Shown: in pieces, positions 35,256 through 50,200 of the stretch
Layout: each line of letters starts with the position of its first letter
Position numbering within the stretch: the first letter of the stretch is position 1
Source: Paracyclopina nana
Lineage: Eukaryota; Arthropoda; Copepoda; Cyclopoida; Cyclopettidae
Length of the DNA stretch: 64,000 bases
Reading direction: 5' to 3'
Assembly: GCA_019096065.1 (NCBI GenBank)
Contig: JAGUCH010000006.1
Coordinates: 2,128,001 to 2,192,000, forward strand
Program-made: the position numbers and the translations under genes
The notes under the pieces: generated by a model
The model's database searches: none
What the model was told of the DNA's origin: nothing
Seen by the model: the letters and a program-made list of their open reading frames with translations, nothing else

Positions 35256-38200
35256 ATGAGTTTTGCCTCCATTTTCGCTTCGCAGGGGTCGGCCAACTCG
35301 AGGTTGGACGAGGCCAACAACAGTATGATGACTGGTGGCCTCTCAAAGGTGCCAAGGTCTCAGCAGAGCAGCCCGTGTCAAATTTACTACTCGGACGACG
35401 ATTACGACCTCTTTCCCCCAACCGGGAAGAGGCTGGCTCCGGTCGGAGCGGCCTCCAACGAGGACGAGGACGTCATGGCCTCAAAAGACGCCTCATGCGC
35501 GGACTTCCACTTGCCCGTCGGCCCGTCCTCGTCGTCCAACGAGTTAGAAGAGAGGCTGAGGCAAATGGAAGAGGACCAAGAGGAGCTCAACACCAGCCTC
35601 ATGTCACTGACTTCGCACTTTGCCAAGGTAAGCCAAATCACATAGTATATTACATAGGCAGTTTGCGGCTTTCTAAAGTTGCATCTGGGGAAATGAGGCT
35701 GAGTAGCCGCGCGAGATGTAATTAACGTTCAATTGTAATTCAGGTCCAATTACGGCTCCAACAAGTTGTAAGCGCTCCTCCGGAAAATAGAGAAAATCTG
35801 CTTAAGGAGCTTGAGCAATTTGCCTTCAGGGGAATCCCTAATCTTTCCTCGCCGAGGCTGCCGGATTCAATCGATCAAGGCGGATCGTCGCCCGACATCA
35901 GAGCAAGATCAGCAGAGGAGCAAAACGAGGCCTCTACCCTGGATAAGTCCCTCGAAGTAAGCCTGGCTACCACATTACAAAATCTGCGTGCTCTGAATTC
36001 TAACCCTTTGTTACAGGATCCGAACGACGCCATATTGGAGTCTCAGCGGAAAAAGCAGGCAATTCTCATACACCAACTGAAGGGACAACTACAGGAGCTG
36101 GAAAGCTATGCCTACGAATCTGGGGAGGGCACCATGCCCTCAAATATCCTATTAGAAAGGCAACGTGTTGTTATGGGTGAGATATAACGCATTGAGGATC
36201 AAACTACAGACATTACATATCGATTTCTTATACTACTACTATAGTTGCTACTACAGGCGAAATACTATTAACTTTTTATATAGCTTTTAGCCTCTCTGAT
36301 AAGGAGAAAGCTCTCTCTCTGTTGCAATCATGGAGACGCCAGAAATAACGCTAAGTGCGCTAATGAAGTTATTTTGGGCCTTTCGAAAAATCTCTGATAC
36401 TAGCTATAGTAGTATGTAGGCAATCAATGCTTTCTTTGCTCTCTGATTTGACGGAAGAAAAATCCGGAATAAGAGTCAAGTTGGGTTGACGCATAATCGA
36501 CTTTATGCTCGAATAAACCTTGAAAGCAAATAGTATAGTATGGTAGTGGGGCCATTAAAGCAATATTGTAGACCATTATTTATAAGGGCCTAGTGCATTT
36601 CCCTGACACTTTTCCCTCCTTTTTTTCAGAGCAACTCAAAGAAAGGCTGAACCTTAATGTGGATAACATTGATAAGCTGAGCGAGGAGGAGCTCAAAGCT
36701 AAAGTTGACAGCGCAGTTGGTCAAATTGTCAACCCGCTGAAAATGAAGAGTCAACTTGTAGAGCAATTGCAAACCCAAATCACAGACCTTGAGATGTTTA
36801 TTGACTTCCTGCAAGGAGAGGCCTCGACAATGGTGCCTGGCGAGTGTAATGGTTGCGGGTAAGATATAATTTTATCGTCGAGTGGGCAATAAACAAGCCC
36901 ATTTGGACATTTTCCAGCAAAAATACCACTTTCGAACAAAAAATGGCTCTGTTTCGAACACAAAATTGGTGGCAATACCTGCAATTTGCTTTATTTTACT
37001 AGAAGGTGTATCATATCACTCGATACTTTGATAGCTTGCATAATGAGCATTCCGTTTGCTTTGACGAAAGCATGGGAACAATGATTGTTACATAACTTTT
37101 ACCAAAGCACGAGCATGCAGTATACTCATCTAAATATGTGAAAAATTCCTAGCTCGTAATGAGTATGCCAAGAGAAGTGCTCACTTTACTGAGATGATGA
37201 TGATATGGAAAAAGCTGCAGAGCTCTCTCTTTTTTAATGCATATACTACACTTCGTATTCCAGCTTGTGTGTATATATGCATGAAATTAGAAGGAATTGA
37301 AATTCATGGTTATTTTCGCGCTCAAAGGTGTGATGCTCATGCTTTGATCTTTCACGTCTGATTTAGGTGCAGTAAGCATAACAGCCCTACAAAATCGCTT
37401 GAAGGCCACAAAGACCAAAAAGGCCACGCCCACCATCACCATGGAGTGCCACGGTACAAAATGCGCACCCCAGCTGAGCAAGAGGAAATTCGCAAGCGAA
37501 CAGAGAGCATTTTAGAGAAGACCATAGCTGTCCTCCAGCTAACAGCCTTGTCACAATTCGGGTGCGGATCTGAAAACTTCCACAAAAACTCCTTGAAGAA
37601 AACTGTCAAGGGAAACCACTATGGGTGAGTAGTGAGTGTGGCACACATGAAATACTGCAGCTAACTTTCTAAATGGCGCTATGCATGTACGTAGATATAT
37701 ACTTTTTCTCAAGAGATGCCAGAAAAAAGTTATGAAAGCTTATCTTCTATATGGTCTAGCTACGTGAAAACTCGTGAATAATGCAGCAGCAATCCTTCGC
37801 GTCTTTTTGTATTTGTGAACTGTATCCGAACATTGCATTTCACTTCAAAAGCTTGCAAGCTACAACCTTCTAATGTGAGCTACAACATTCTCATGGGATG
37901 TGAAATTCGTTACCCCCCAAGGCAAAACTTTCTTTGAGCATTTTAAAGGGGGCCTTTTAAGAATCCTTTGAAATCAGAACTACTTTGGGCCTGAAAAACT
38001 TGAAAAGTTTCGGACTGTTCAGCATAATAATTTAAAAATTATGCAGGGACCTGAGGGCAAGACTTGAGCTGGCTGTGGATCATATACTGGAGGCTTGCAG
38101 CCAGGTAGAGTGCATGACCGACACAGATTGCACGACCTCGATGACCTCAGAGGACTCAAACAACCAGCCCGAATTCCTCATGGCTTCTCCCTTAGTTACC

Positions 38201-38263
38201 ACTATCGTCAGACGGGAGCTTGCCATAGCAATAAGAGATCTCATGCAACACGGAATGGTTTTG
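35256..38263 (+). CDS. RUNDC1: RUNDC1 exons 1-6 (upstream of the inserted element)
   Basis: These exons encode the acidic N-terminus, both coiled-coil regions and the first part of the RUN domain, ending at HGMVL. The donor TTG/GTATGTG follows 38263. A His-rich insertion (AHHHH) in exon 5 is specific to this sequence. The introns here are short (about 60-510 bp). Confidence 0.88.
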
Positions 38264-41200
38264 GTATGTGCTTCGTACGTCCTTACTTCCCGTAGTGCAC
38301 TCAACTTGATCATACATTGTTGCAATAGCAAGCATGAAATGTTGTTACGAGCAGGAGGAGAAATTGTGCACACATGTCATAACTTACACTTTTGAGCCGC
38401 TTTTCTCGCAATTGCTTACATCCCTTTCTTCTCGGATACAGATTGTCCCTCATTCCGAGTAAATACAAAAATACTACGGAAAATAGTACAATTTTAGCTC
38501 TTGAATCGGGCTCCAGGTAAAGCTGCCCAAGAAACACAGGCTCGATTTGCTTCGAAAAAGGTGGGACAATCTGTACACAAGTGCGTAGAATTTTGCCTTC
38601 TATATGCAGAACATTTTTTCATTACATGACATCTAATTATGAAGAAATGGAACCAGACGACGACCACAAGTAGGTCACGACGCCCGATCTCTCTTTTTTT
38701 GGCTCTACGCGCACGCCGCTGGTATATGTTACTTCTACCTGCATTTTTACTTCAGTATGCTAAAGTTTGCTTCGCTCACTTCACCCTAGCAAATAAAGTA
38801 TACTCAAACCCGTTTCATCACTCTTCTACTCATAAAACTGTTCGAACCCAGTTCTTCACCTCCATTTCATCATAGTTGGCTCCCACGGAATTGTATCAAG
38901 ATCACGAGTGGAAGTGAAGTGCTTTTTTCCAGAGCGGGGGAGAAATAATATCATCTAAAGAAGACCTAGCCAGTCTAATTTGGATCGACTCCCTCAACAA
39001 AGTCGTACAGTGCTCCATCACTCCATCTGAACCATAAAGGTAACCTTGCCTTAGACGAGATTAGCTACCTCAAAAAAGGACACTTCCGGCTACGCGCCCA
39101 TATAAGTTAAAAGAGGCCCTTAATTCAGAGTCCCGTGTTGTGACTTACAGCTCAAACAAAGCCCTTAAGGCAATCTGGGCGGAGCATAGAAGTTCTTTCC
39201 TATCAACAACTTACTTTCACGTACATTAGGTTCAAAAATGGCTGAATCTGGTGCTCATCATCATGACCACCACGAAGAGACTTTAGAGAACGCCATACAA
39301 AACGAGCTACTAGGCATTGCAGCTCGCATGGCCATGCCTCCAAATGAAGTTTCACAAGATCGCAGAGCAAAACTTGCCACCAACAGGAAAATTGAGAAGC
39401 TTGAGAGAAACCTCCTCAAAATGCAAGAAAACGTCGACACCAGCTTCTCAACCATCACCAGAGCATTGAATGATGTTCATGAGTCAAACAAGGCCATTCT
39501 ACAGCGCATGGAACCATCTCCGGACTCACCTCCACAAGACCAACCTGAGCCAAGAAGATCTCGCCGATCAAGTGTGACATCCTCCATCAGAGGAGACTCC
39601 AGAGCACCATCTCCTCATGCCAATGCTGGAGTAGCCCCACTCTTCCAAAGCTTGGCTTATGGAACTAGCAACCTTCTCCAAGGGAAAACTCATAAATATG
39701 AAAAGTCCCTTAAGGATCTGAAGGAATATGCTCGTCACAATTCAGTCCAAAACAGGGTGGAAATGGAACGAGATATTATCGCAGCAGAACTCAGGAACGA
39801 CTTCCTTCAACTCATTCCAAAACTCATCCAAACGCAAAGAATTCCATGCCTGAAAACCGTCCCTTTCATTCCCGGATCTGATACAAGAGAGTCCAACGCG
39901 CTTTTTGTCCAACTAAAAAGAGAAAACTTGAAAGAGTTCCCAAGGTTGAGCAAGGCAAGCCCAGATGTGAGGCACATTATTGAAGCTATGGCTGAGCGAC
40001 ACGCAGGCGAGCTAACAGCCAAGCAGTTTGCCAACCTCATTATACACCAGACTAACTCTCAACTCAAGGACACTTTCACCAACATTTTCAAGAGTCATGA
40101 TGATATTAATGAAGCTATCAAGGAAATCCTTGAGAGCTATTGTTGCAGCAAGAGACCAGACGAACTCTTGTGCGAGTTTTATGACTCCAAAATTGACACG
40201 AAAAAGGTCGATGACTCGCTAACCAAGATAGTCGAAAAGGCTCGTTTGGCCTTCCCAGAACAAAGGAACGACGCCTTGACTAAGTTAGTTATCGATCATG
40301 TCATTCCCCAGCTGCCTTCAGAGGTACAAAAGGCAGTTAACCTTGAACGGACAAAGATTGCGGAACTCCAAAAAATATCACCCTTTGTTCCACCCATGGA
40401 TTTGAACACGTTCAAAAACATGGTTACATCCCATCCTTCCATGACAAAAAGGGTAGTAAAAAACTTGGAAGCGGCCCCTCAAGCCATAAATAATGAGCAT
40501 ACCACAACCGCAAGCATAAAAACCGGTTCTTCCAACCACTCCAATGGCCATTTCGCTGCTAATAATCAAATCATCTCTGAAATGAAAGAAACGAACCAGT
40601 TATTGATGAAAACTGTGGCTGCACTCGAAAATCAGCCCAAGACTTACCCAAACGAAAAGGGAGGATACAACAGACCTCAAAAGTCTAAGCTGATTGTCTA
40701 CAAAATTTCAGACCCCAAATTTTCTGAAATAGCAGCCAAGTTTGACAAAAAAGGCCCTCTTATGAATGTTCTTCTCATGGAAATCGATTCGTATGAACGA
40801 AACACCAGAAAGAGAGGCCCAAAGCTCAAGATGCTGGATGATCCACATGCGCGAATTCCCTACAAGTTTGACAATCTTGGACGCATTATTCCTGAAAATG
40901 CGCCAATTGACTTTCCAGTATTTGTTGAAACTCAACCGGGAAAGTATCGCATCTCTTTGAAAACTCTTGAAAGAATCTCTATTTCTTGTGCGAGATGTGG
41001 ACATTTACTGTGTGGATTCAACGCTGAAAATTGCATTTACAAGAGCTCCACTCCTAGCTTCAATGCATGCTCCAAATGCATGCAAGGTTTCCATCTTGAT
41101 CACCAATGTCGAGCAGTTCCTTTAAACTAGCTCGGCCCTTTCCAAAAACAGCAACTGTAAAAGAAGAAATATCATTAGTCACATTCTCAGACATTTCACT

Positions 41201-44200
41201 CGCAGATATTGACACTGAAGATGATGACAATCCCACCATTTCCTCTTCAATCGAACCTGACTGGTTAGATTCAGATGCTGCCTTGGAAATCGCATCCTCA
41301 TTAGACTATCAAGAAATTTCGCAAGTCTCCAAAGTTCTTACTCCAGATATCATTTTAGAAGGACTCGATCTTCCAGTGATCAACGAAAGTCCTCTAAAAA
41401 CAGCTTTGACAACAGACTTTGGCCTAAAAGTCGACTTCACTGTCGACTCAGGTGCACAAGTCTCAATTCTCTCCGTCAAAACTTTCCAAGAGCTTCCTAA
41501 AGACAAGTATTCCCTTTCTAATGAAAAACTCACATTGGTCGATGTCCAAAAGAATGAAATACCACAATACCAGTGTCCAATCGAACTAACCTTCAAACTA
41601 CAAGGATTTCAGTTTAAGCACACATTTTTCATTGCCTCTTCAAGCAATCTACTTGGTTTAGATTTCATAACCACTCACAACCTTCAAATAATCCAACAAA
41701 AAGGTAGAACAAACCTCATCATAAGCTTTGAGCAAAGATCTGAACAAAAGTCTCTGCCATCTCCGGAAGGCTTAGACTCATGGGCTTCAGTGGACGAGAT
41801 CGAAGTTCTACCCGGATTAAATGAGGTCACTGGCACTCTGGATCTTCCGGATGGCCAATATAACTTGTCAATTCCCCGTGAATCACCCTTAAAGACAGTT
41901 GGATCACTTTCAGTCAGAGGGGGAAAATTCACTACCACCATGGAAAACAAGTCTACTTCAAGATTCCCACTTTCCTGCAATGAAATCATTGGAAAAGTAA
42001 CCACTGAGGATGAAGCCACCAAGCAAATAGATGAAGAGACAGTTGAACCAACTGGATTCCCATGCTTGACTACAGAAGAAAAAGATGACTGGAAAATGAT
42101 TATTCGTGATAATCATTCTCACATCGATAAATCTGCAGTTGAAGACATCATATCATTCATCGAAAAGGAAACACCCAATCTTTTCAGCACACATGAATCC
42201 GACATTGGAAAGATCCATGAAAAGTTTGAAATCTTCTTTGACATAGAAACTACAACTGAAAAACCTGTCTACATCAAACCTTACACCTTGGACCCGCTCA
42301 GAGAAGCTCAACTGGCTGACCAACTCGCTGAACTTGAGAAAATTGGAGTTCTGAAAAAAGGATTTTCACCATGGGCCATGCCATGTTTCTTGGTCACAAA
42401 AAGGAACGGAACATTAAGAGCAGTGTATAATGCTCGTGAACTGAACAAGGTAACAAAACCTGTAAAGTTCCCCTACAAGCCAATTAACACCATCATCGAA
42501 GAAATCTCATTGGCCAATCCCAAATATTTCACCACCATTGACATTGCCTCAGCCTTTCTCTCTATTCCCATGACAGAGAGAGCACAAAAGATCTGTGCAA
42601 TTGTCACCAATTCAGGTCAGTGGCTTCCCCTTCGAATGATCTTTGGTCTCTCTAATGCTCCATCCTACTACAATTACTGCATGAGCCGCATCCTTGATAC
42701 TGCAGACAAATCTCCGTGTAAGAGCAACTTTGTGTGCAACTACTCTGATGATGTCTGTCTTTATTCAAAAAGCTTTGAACTCAACATTCAGCAAACCAAA
42801 ATCATACTCAGAACACTTTACAATGCTGGAATCAAACTACGACCAAGAAAATTCCAGTTTGCCCAAAAAAGCATCGAACTTCTCGGCAAACACTTGGACC
42901 AAAATGGATTTTCCATTCTTCCTCGACACTTGTCTGCTGTCAAGAACTTTAAAAAGCCTGAGGACAAACACACTTTGATGTCCTTCATCGGCTTGGCTCA
43001 ATGGAACGCTAACTTAGTTTATGCCTTTTCTGAAAAATTGAAGCCACTCACCAAACTTTTACGGAAAGATGAAGACTTTGCCTGGGGTACTGAACAAGAT
43101 CAAGCCTTTGACGATATTAAAAATGCCATTATCAACTCTACCATGGTGTACTTTGTGAACTATGACGAACCACTCTATCTCCATTATGACAGCAGCCTCA
43201 ATGCCATCGCTGGCTACTGCTATCAGATCAAGTCCTTCTCCAGGGAGGAAGTCTCCAAATGGCATGAAGAACTTTATCAAGAGGAATCCCTCGATAGCAA
43301 GTCAAAATTGAACACAAAACATCCAGTCATCCCTCCATCTGGAAAAAATAATCCTGGAATGGTAACACTGTCACCAATAGATGAAGCATTGAAGCAATAT
43401 GAAAGTAACTTGAAAACCAACAACGAAGAGCTCTTCATCAGAGACATCAGACATGAAGAACTTGACGAATTGGAACCCATCTCTACATATCTTCAGGAAA
43501 AGGACAAATTACACATAATTTGTCCTGTGGGTTTTTACAGTGCAACGCTCAACAAGCAGCAATCCAGATATACCATTCTGGAACTTGAATGCCTTGCCCT
43601 CGTGAAATCACTCGAACATTTTGCTCATCTACTTCATGGAGTTCCGACAACTTTTGTTTGTGGTGATAACATGGCACTTCTGTGGATACTCAAATCATCC
43701 AAGCTGTCCCCAAATCCACCTCCAAAGCTAGTGAGATGGTGCATCACGATTAGCTCAATGCCATTCAAATGCATCTTCCTACATTGCCAAGGAAAATACA
43801 ATTTGTGTGCAGATGCCATGACTAGAAACTTTCCCATAGTGTATAAAGCTGTTCAAAATGATGGTCAACTAGAACCCATTCTCATCACTTCACCGTTCAA
43901 GCTTGGTAAGGTTGTCACTTTAAATGATCTCCAAGAATATCTAGAAAAAGTCTATGAAGAAGGTTTTGAACCCAAGTTCAATGGAGAACAAAAGCTTGGG
44001 ACACGCAAGAAAAAACCTAAAAAGACTTTTTCCTACATTGACTCGATTCCGGAGAAGATCCAAATTAACTACATTGGTAAGAAAAATCCAAAACATGAAC
44101 TCGCTGAACTGCTGACTCTTGATAACATCGCAATGGAACAAGAAAAGGATGCCAATATTCAAAAAATGAGGAGAAATCCACCAAAAGGCTTTGCTTTTGA

Positions 44201-47200
44201 ACAAAATGTTCTATACAAAACTGTTCAAAATCCAGACCAATCCACTGAAAGGAGCCTTATTTATATTCCCGATTCTCTTCTTGGTGTACTTTTAGCCTAT
44301 CTTCATTTGGATTGTCATATAGGAGGAACAAGCTTGGCACGAATGGCTGCTATGACTCATTATCATCCCAAGTTATTTAAGTCAGCTTTAAACTTCACAA
44401 TCCAATGTTATCTTTGCCAACTCGCCAAACCCAATCGACTTGGAAAGGCCAAGCTAAAACCTATCTCATATGGAGAATCACCAAAAGGCCATACCTTTTC
44501 AATTGACATCCTCGAAGGCTATCCTGAGTTTTACAAAAGCTCCAAGATCCTTGTCATGATTGAGTACTTTACTGGTTACAAGATCATAGTACCCGTCAAG
44601 AATGCGACTGGTGACGAAATTGCCAAGATTATTGAACAATACATCATTGCAGTGTTTTCACCACCTAAAGTCCTCATCTCTGATGGTGCCTCCAACCTTG
44701 TCTCCTCATCAAAAGTCAGAAGACTTCTGGAGTATTATGACATCCACCCACATGTGACAATGCCATACTCTCCTCAAGCTCACTCAATTGTGGAAAATGC
44801 AGTTCAACAAGTCAGCAACCTCATCCGGATTTTGACCAATCAACTTAAACTACCCTGGATCAAACTCTTGTATCTTGTTCAACTATCCTTGAACACTCGC
44901 CCCTCACCAAGAATTGGCAACATTAGCCCCATTTATGCTTACTTTGGAGTTGATCACGACAGACTAAGACCAATTACAGAAAAGGACATTGTCGAACCAA
45001 GCACAATCAAAGACATCTGGAAAGCTCATGACGCCATTATACAAGAAGCAATCAATAAGAACACTCAGCTCAAAAAGCAAGCAAGAGAAAAGATTCCTGG
45101 AAAAGACATCAACTATGAGCCTGGCACTTACGTTTTCATGCTTGATAAGAGAAAACATGAAAAGCCAAAGATTTGGGTACGTTATCACACGAGCCCTTAC
45201 CTGGTCCTCAAGAACTTGCAAAACACATGCCTTCTAAAAAGTTTCAATGGAGTTGTCTTTCCTGCTCACAAGAATCTCCTGAAGAAATGCTCTCCTCGCT
45301 TCGCTGAGCTCTATGGAAATTTGCCATTAAGTGTTAGATTCATGCTTGGATCACACTTCACATTGGAGTCTCTCGAACCGTACATGGAAATCCAAAAGAC
45401 TCCTGAATTCTTCGATGAGGACATTTTCAAGCCCATTGAAAAGGGCCGTGTAATGACACGTGGTGAATCAAAAAGACTAAAGGAGCAAGAAAAAGCTCAA
45501 AGTGTCAACTCTCAGCTTCCAATCATTGACCAGATGTTCCTGGATGATGAAGAAGATGAACAAGCTATGCCATATGAACCTACTGTACATTTCGCAGAAT
45601 GAATATTAGACAAATGTGATACAAATGATGATGGATGAATGATAACCTCTACACTCTACTTTGACTTCTAGCCCAACTATGAGTACAAGGATGAAACAAC
45701 TTCTGTGGAGTTTGGCGTTGGCAACACTGCTCCACAACACGAGTGTGACAAGCACTCCCTTCTGCAAGGCTTACAACATTGTGTCCTTGTCAGAAACACT
45801 CAATCAACTACATCAGCTCCTAGAGCCTCTAGTTGATGCCATCTCGAACCAAATTACTGATGTGGAGACTTTTGCAAAAGGTCGCATTGTCAACGACAAA
45901 GTTTACAAGCTGATCAATGTTCAAGACAAGTTTGCCACTTCAAAATTGGTCTGTGAGATCGAGAAGATGACTTTCATCAAGCCCAAAGGTGATTTTGCAT
46001 CTGTTTTAAAGAAGATAGAGGCAGGTGTGAGAGACCCACCTAACTTCAAATTCGATGACAAGAAAATCTGGGTAAATCTTCAATATGACAAAAGAACTGA
46101 TTCTTACTATTTCGATGGTGAACCATTTCCACTATACTGGGGAGACAATGTTGAGAATCTAAGTGTCAAGCCTACTTCATTTGATGAAAACAAGTGCTAT
46201 CGGATCGTCGTACCAAACAATTACGACGACAACACTATTTTTGTAATTGAAGATGTGGCTTGCAGGAACGGACAAGCTTTGACACTGTGTGAAGCTGCCA
46301 TTCCGGACAATTATGAAAAGTACACTTCCCTTCGAAAAGTTTACTCAGCAGAACTCACTACTATCAAAGACAACTTCCCAAATGGAAAAGAGTTAATCCA
46401 AGAGTTGAATCAAGCTGATTGGTGCGATCAATATCAAGAAAGCAATGTGGATGAACTCTTTCTGGACCACCCTTTACAAGAAGTGAAGAATCTACTAGAA
46501 TCTACTCCACCCAATATGGAGCTGATCTTTGACCTTCTTCCTAATCTAGTGAATGATTATGTCACAGCGGACAATATTATTCAGAGATTGGATAATAGTG
46601 CAAAATCTATGGATGGAAACCAAATTTGCATTTGTGATGAAGAAGAAAAACAAAACTCCGCTGAAATCAACCCTCCTTCTACAGTTATTAATGGCTCTAT
46701 ACCCACTAAGACAAAAAGGCCAAAGGTGATAAAAACACTTCCAGCTGATAAGCCATCAATCAACATCACTGAGATTTTTGATAAGGCAAAGGAAAAACTG
46801 CCAGATTGGATCACTAAACATACAAATCCTAAAGTGCTGGATATTATATTTAGTATCATAGGCGGTATATCTGGAATTGTCACCTTGATCACAAGCCTTT
46901 TCCTCGTCATAAGAAGCTGTCGGAAAGATGGATTTATGTGCCATAAAAGAAAAAGATTTGTTGCTTTTAAAGTACCTGCCAACAAGGCGAGTCCCAAAAC
47001 TACCAATCGCAATGAAACTGAAATGGCCACTTTTCTCCCATCAAAAAAGGACTCTTCAAGCGAGGGGGAAAATGATAAAAGTGATGTCTATTTTGTGACT
47101 CAAGATTCAAAATCAAAGAAACAAATGGACAACACAAAACCTTCAAGACCACCAAGAAGAAGCCCAAGAGCCAAAAGATCTGTAAAAGTGATTGATGTTG

Positions 47201-50200
47201 CTCATGTCCATAGCATTGATCCCAGGAGACACAGCAACTATTCCTGTTACACAAGTGAGGATGAAATTCAAGCAGCAAGCAAAATTCACCCCTACTATGA
47301 CTAATGGATATGCAACATCAACTTTTCGCCTTCAAATACAGTATAGCCAAGCATTTTACATCTAGTTCAACACAACAGCAATTTTAATGAGCCATTATTG
47401 CACATTAAGCACGAAGAAGATACACTATCAAATTGCAAAACCTCAGTCTCATCTACTACCAAGAAGAAGCAACATGAGTCCACTCCAATTCTTCGTCATC
47501 ACCTTAAGATTGATTTCTGCCATAGAAGCCAAATCAATCTCTGAAATTGAATTCCTCAATAACTATGTCCTCAATCAACAAAGACTAACCACCTGTCTTG
47601 CATCCGAAGCTGAACTCAAGGAAAACAACCAGGAATTGAAGACCAAAATTACCACCTTGACTGATCAACTTGACAAGTGCCAAACAACCTATGCTGCCAT
47701 GATAACAGAAGAGAAGGAGAATAACAAATCTACTTATCTGGATCCAACGGCAGACACCGATCTTGAGGAGCAAGAGGCTCTTTTTCAAAACATAAGTGTG
47801 GCCTCTCAAGATTTGATCAATGCTTCATCCAGATTGAATCCCAATCAAGGTCTCCGTGATGTCCCTTGTCAAAGAAAAGTCATCATCCTGGAAAAACTCT
47901 ATGATTATGCCAAATCCAAGGTTGAGGATATGCTAATTACCATGTCAGCTCAAGAAGAACGCCTCAATACAGAAATCCTTAACCTCCAAAAGGATCTATC
48001 CAATCAAAAGGTCCTCAACATTGAGCTCCAAGCTACAATTGCCTCACTAGAAGATGTCAAGACTGGTACGGTCCCCATTTATGACGAATTGATTGGAACC
48101 CCTGGATTCGACACCGCTCTGAGAAACAATCCCACCTTGACGATGTGGCTCACCATCCCCACCTCGATCTTAGTCCTCCTGGCTTTGGCATTCTCCACAT
48201 ATCTCCTTCATAAGTGCTCAGAGAACAACTTTTTCCTTCTGAGACAGCTTGGAACCAGAGCTAGAAAATACGTGAAACGTCAAGACAAAAAGTTGAGATC
48301 CAGAATCCAAGTACGACTTACCAAGATGAGGAAAGCCAAGGACTCCATGGAAAATGAAAACTTCGACGAGGATATTCTTGACCCCTCGAAGGACATCTTA
48401 AAGTCTGTGGAGAAAAGCATTATCAAAAATGAGCGTAAACTTGAGGCCATGAAGCACAAAAAGGCCAAGCTCATGGAGATGATGCCAAAACCTGGAAACT
48501 CACCTTCAACTCCATCCAACACTCCCACTATTCACGTTGAAACCGCAGTTGAAGTTCATGTCGCTGATGACAACAATTCTGACGGCAACAACGTCGAAAA
48601 TGACGACAACATTGAGGTGAACACTTCTTCCACTGAGAAAATCGTCGCTGATGTCACCGCGGCCTCCCAAGTTGAAAAGGCCCAGTGTAAAACTGATTAA
48701 AATGCATTTGGAATCACTTGCATCCACTTTCGAATAAAATTAACAAAATCACTTTGTTTTGCCATGCTTTAGGAAAATGTCAACAAAAATTAAGTTGGTC
48801 GGAAAAATAGCTTGATCTAGACACTTCATTTTCCAACCTGATTCTCCATGGATCCAAACGCCAAAATCCTCACCAATTGGTGCCCTCGATGGCGTAATGG
48901 CATTCTCTGATTATATTCTCGCAAAATCTTTGAAAATGATCAAAACCATCAAAGCAAGAATTTTCCCAAATTAGCCTTAAAAATAACTGCTCGATTCACA
49001 CGGCTTGATGATTAGTAAACAACAACAACTGTCATGTGGACCGTGGGAAAATTCATCCTCATTCATCTATCAGCTGATGTTTTGACAAGTCATCTCAGGC
49101 CTACTTCCGGACGCCATAATAAGGAAAGTAAATCTGTCAATTATAAGGAATCTTCAAAAATCAGTCACATCACACCTTTCAAAAGTAATTGCCATATATT
49201 GGTCATTTGCTGGCTTAACATCATAACAATTATTAAAAAAAAGTGACTAGATTAAAGCTTCCTCTTCTGTAAAAGGACAGCCATTCGAGCTGACCTCCTC
49301 TCTTGGGCCATCTTGGCCCTAATGGCCATCCTCCGACTCGGGACTTCCATTGGAGTTGGGGCAACCTGGCTGGAAGAATCCAGGCCCCCCTTGACGAAAG
49401 GGCTGCTGCCCTTGACCCTCCTGGTCACCGACGACGCCATTGCCATTACTGGCCAGTCCAGCCGAGGCCACTACCTCGCCGTTATCGCCGACAGCATCAT
49501 AAATGCCATCCTCGAGGTTGACATCCTCAAAAGGTGCTGATGGGGTAAGACAACTCGATTGACCTGACTCCACATCTTCGGGCCATCTCGGTAAACGGGG
49601 GAGGATGAGGTCACGGACCAACACTGTCCTCTCTGTGGAGCCTGGCGGGTGGAAAACGAGAGAGAGGTACTCGCCAGACAATACCTCTCTCACAAACGCG
49701 TCATTCCCATCGAAGTTCGTGGCTAACAAGTAAGGCAAGACCACGCGCACCAAATTGGCCAACGTTTGAGCGGCCTCAGTAGGCTTCGGCCTCACTGGCA
49801 ACCGCTCCTTCCCGCACATGTCATGAAAGACATACCCCAGAAATGGTCCAAACGTCAGCGGGAAGAACACAGCTGCCAGGAACTTGACAAAGATGTCAAG
49901 CCACACATTCCGGAGAGCCTTGAAGAACACAGGAACAGTGAAAGTGAAAGCTGCCTTTAAAATTCATATCAACTTACTTTACGAGTGAAAAACCCGTACA
50001 CCATGTACGCGAGGAAGACGAGGAAGACGAGGACCATGTACACCATCACCACCAAAAACCGAGCTCACCAATCAACAGTGACCCTACACCTTCTTCAGGC
50101 TGACACATATTAGCCTTAAGCCAATCCGGATCCACAAACTTGGACACCTCATTCCGGATCTCGCCGACCTCCGATGCCACCTTACTGAGCCGGTACTCGT

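Noticed and set aside
38640-38875. 78-codon frame repeated at 52298
   Set aside because: It is simply the LTR read in frame; LTRs are not expected to code for this peptide.
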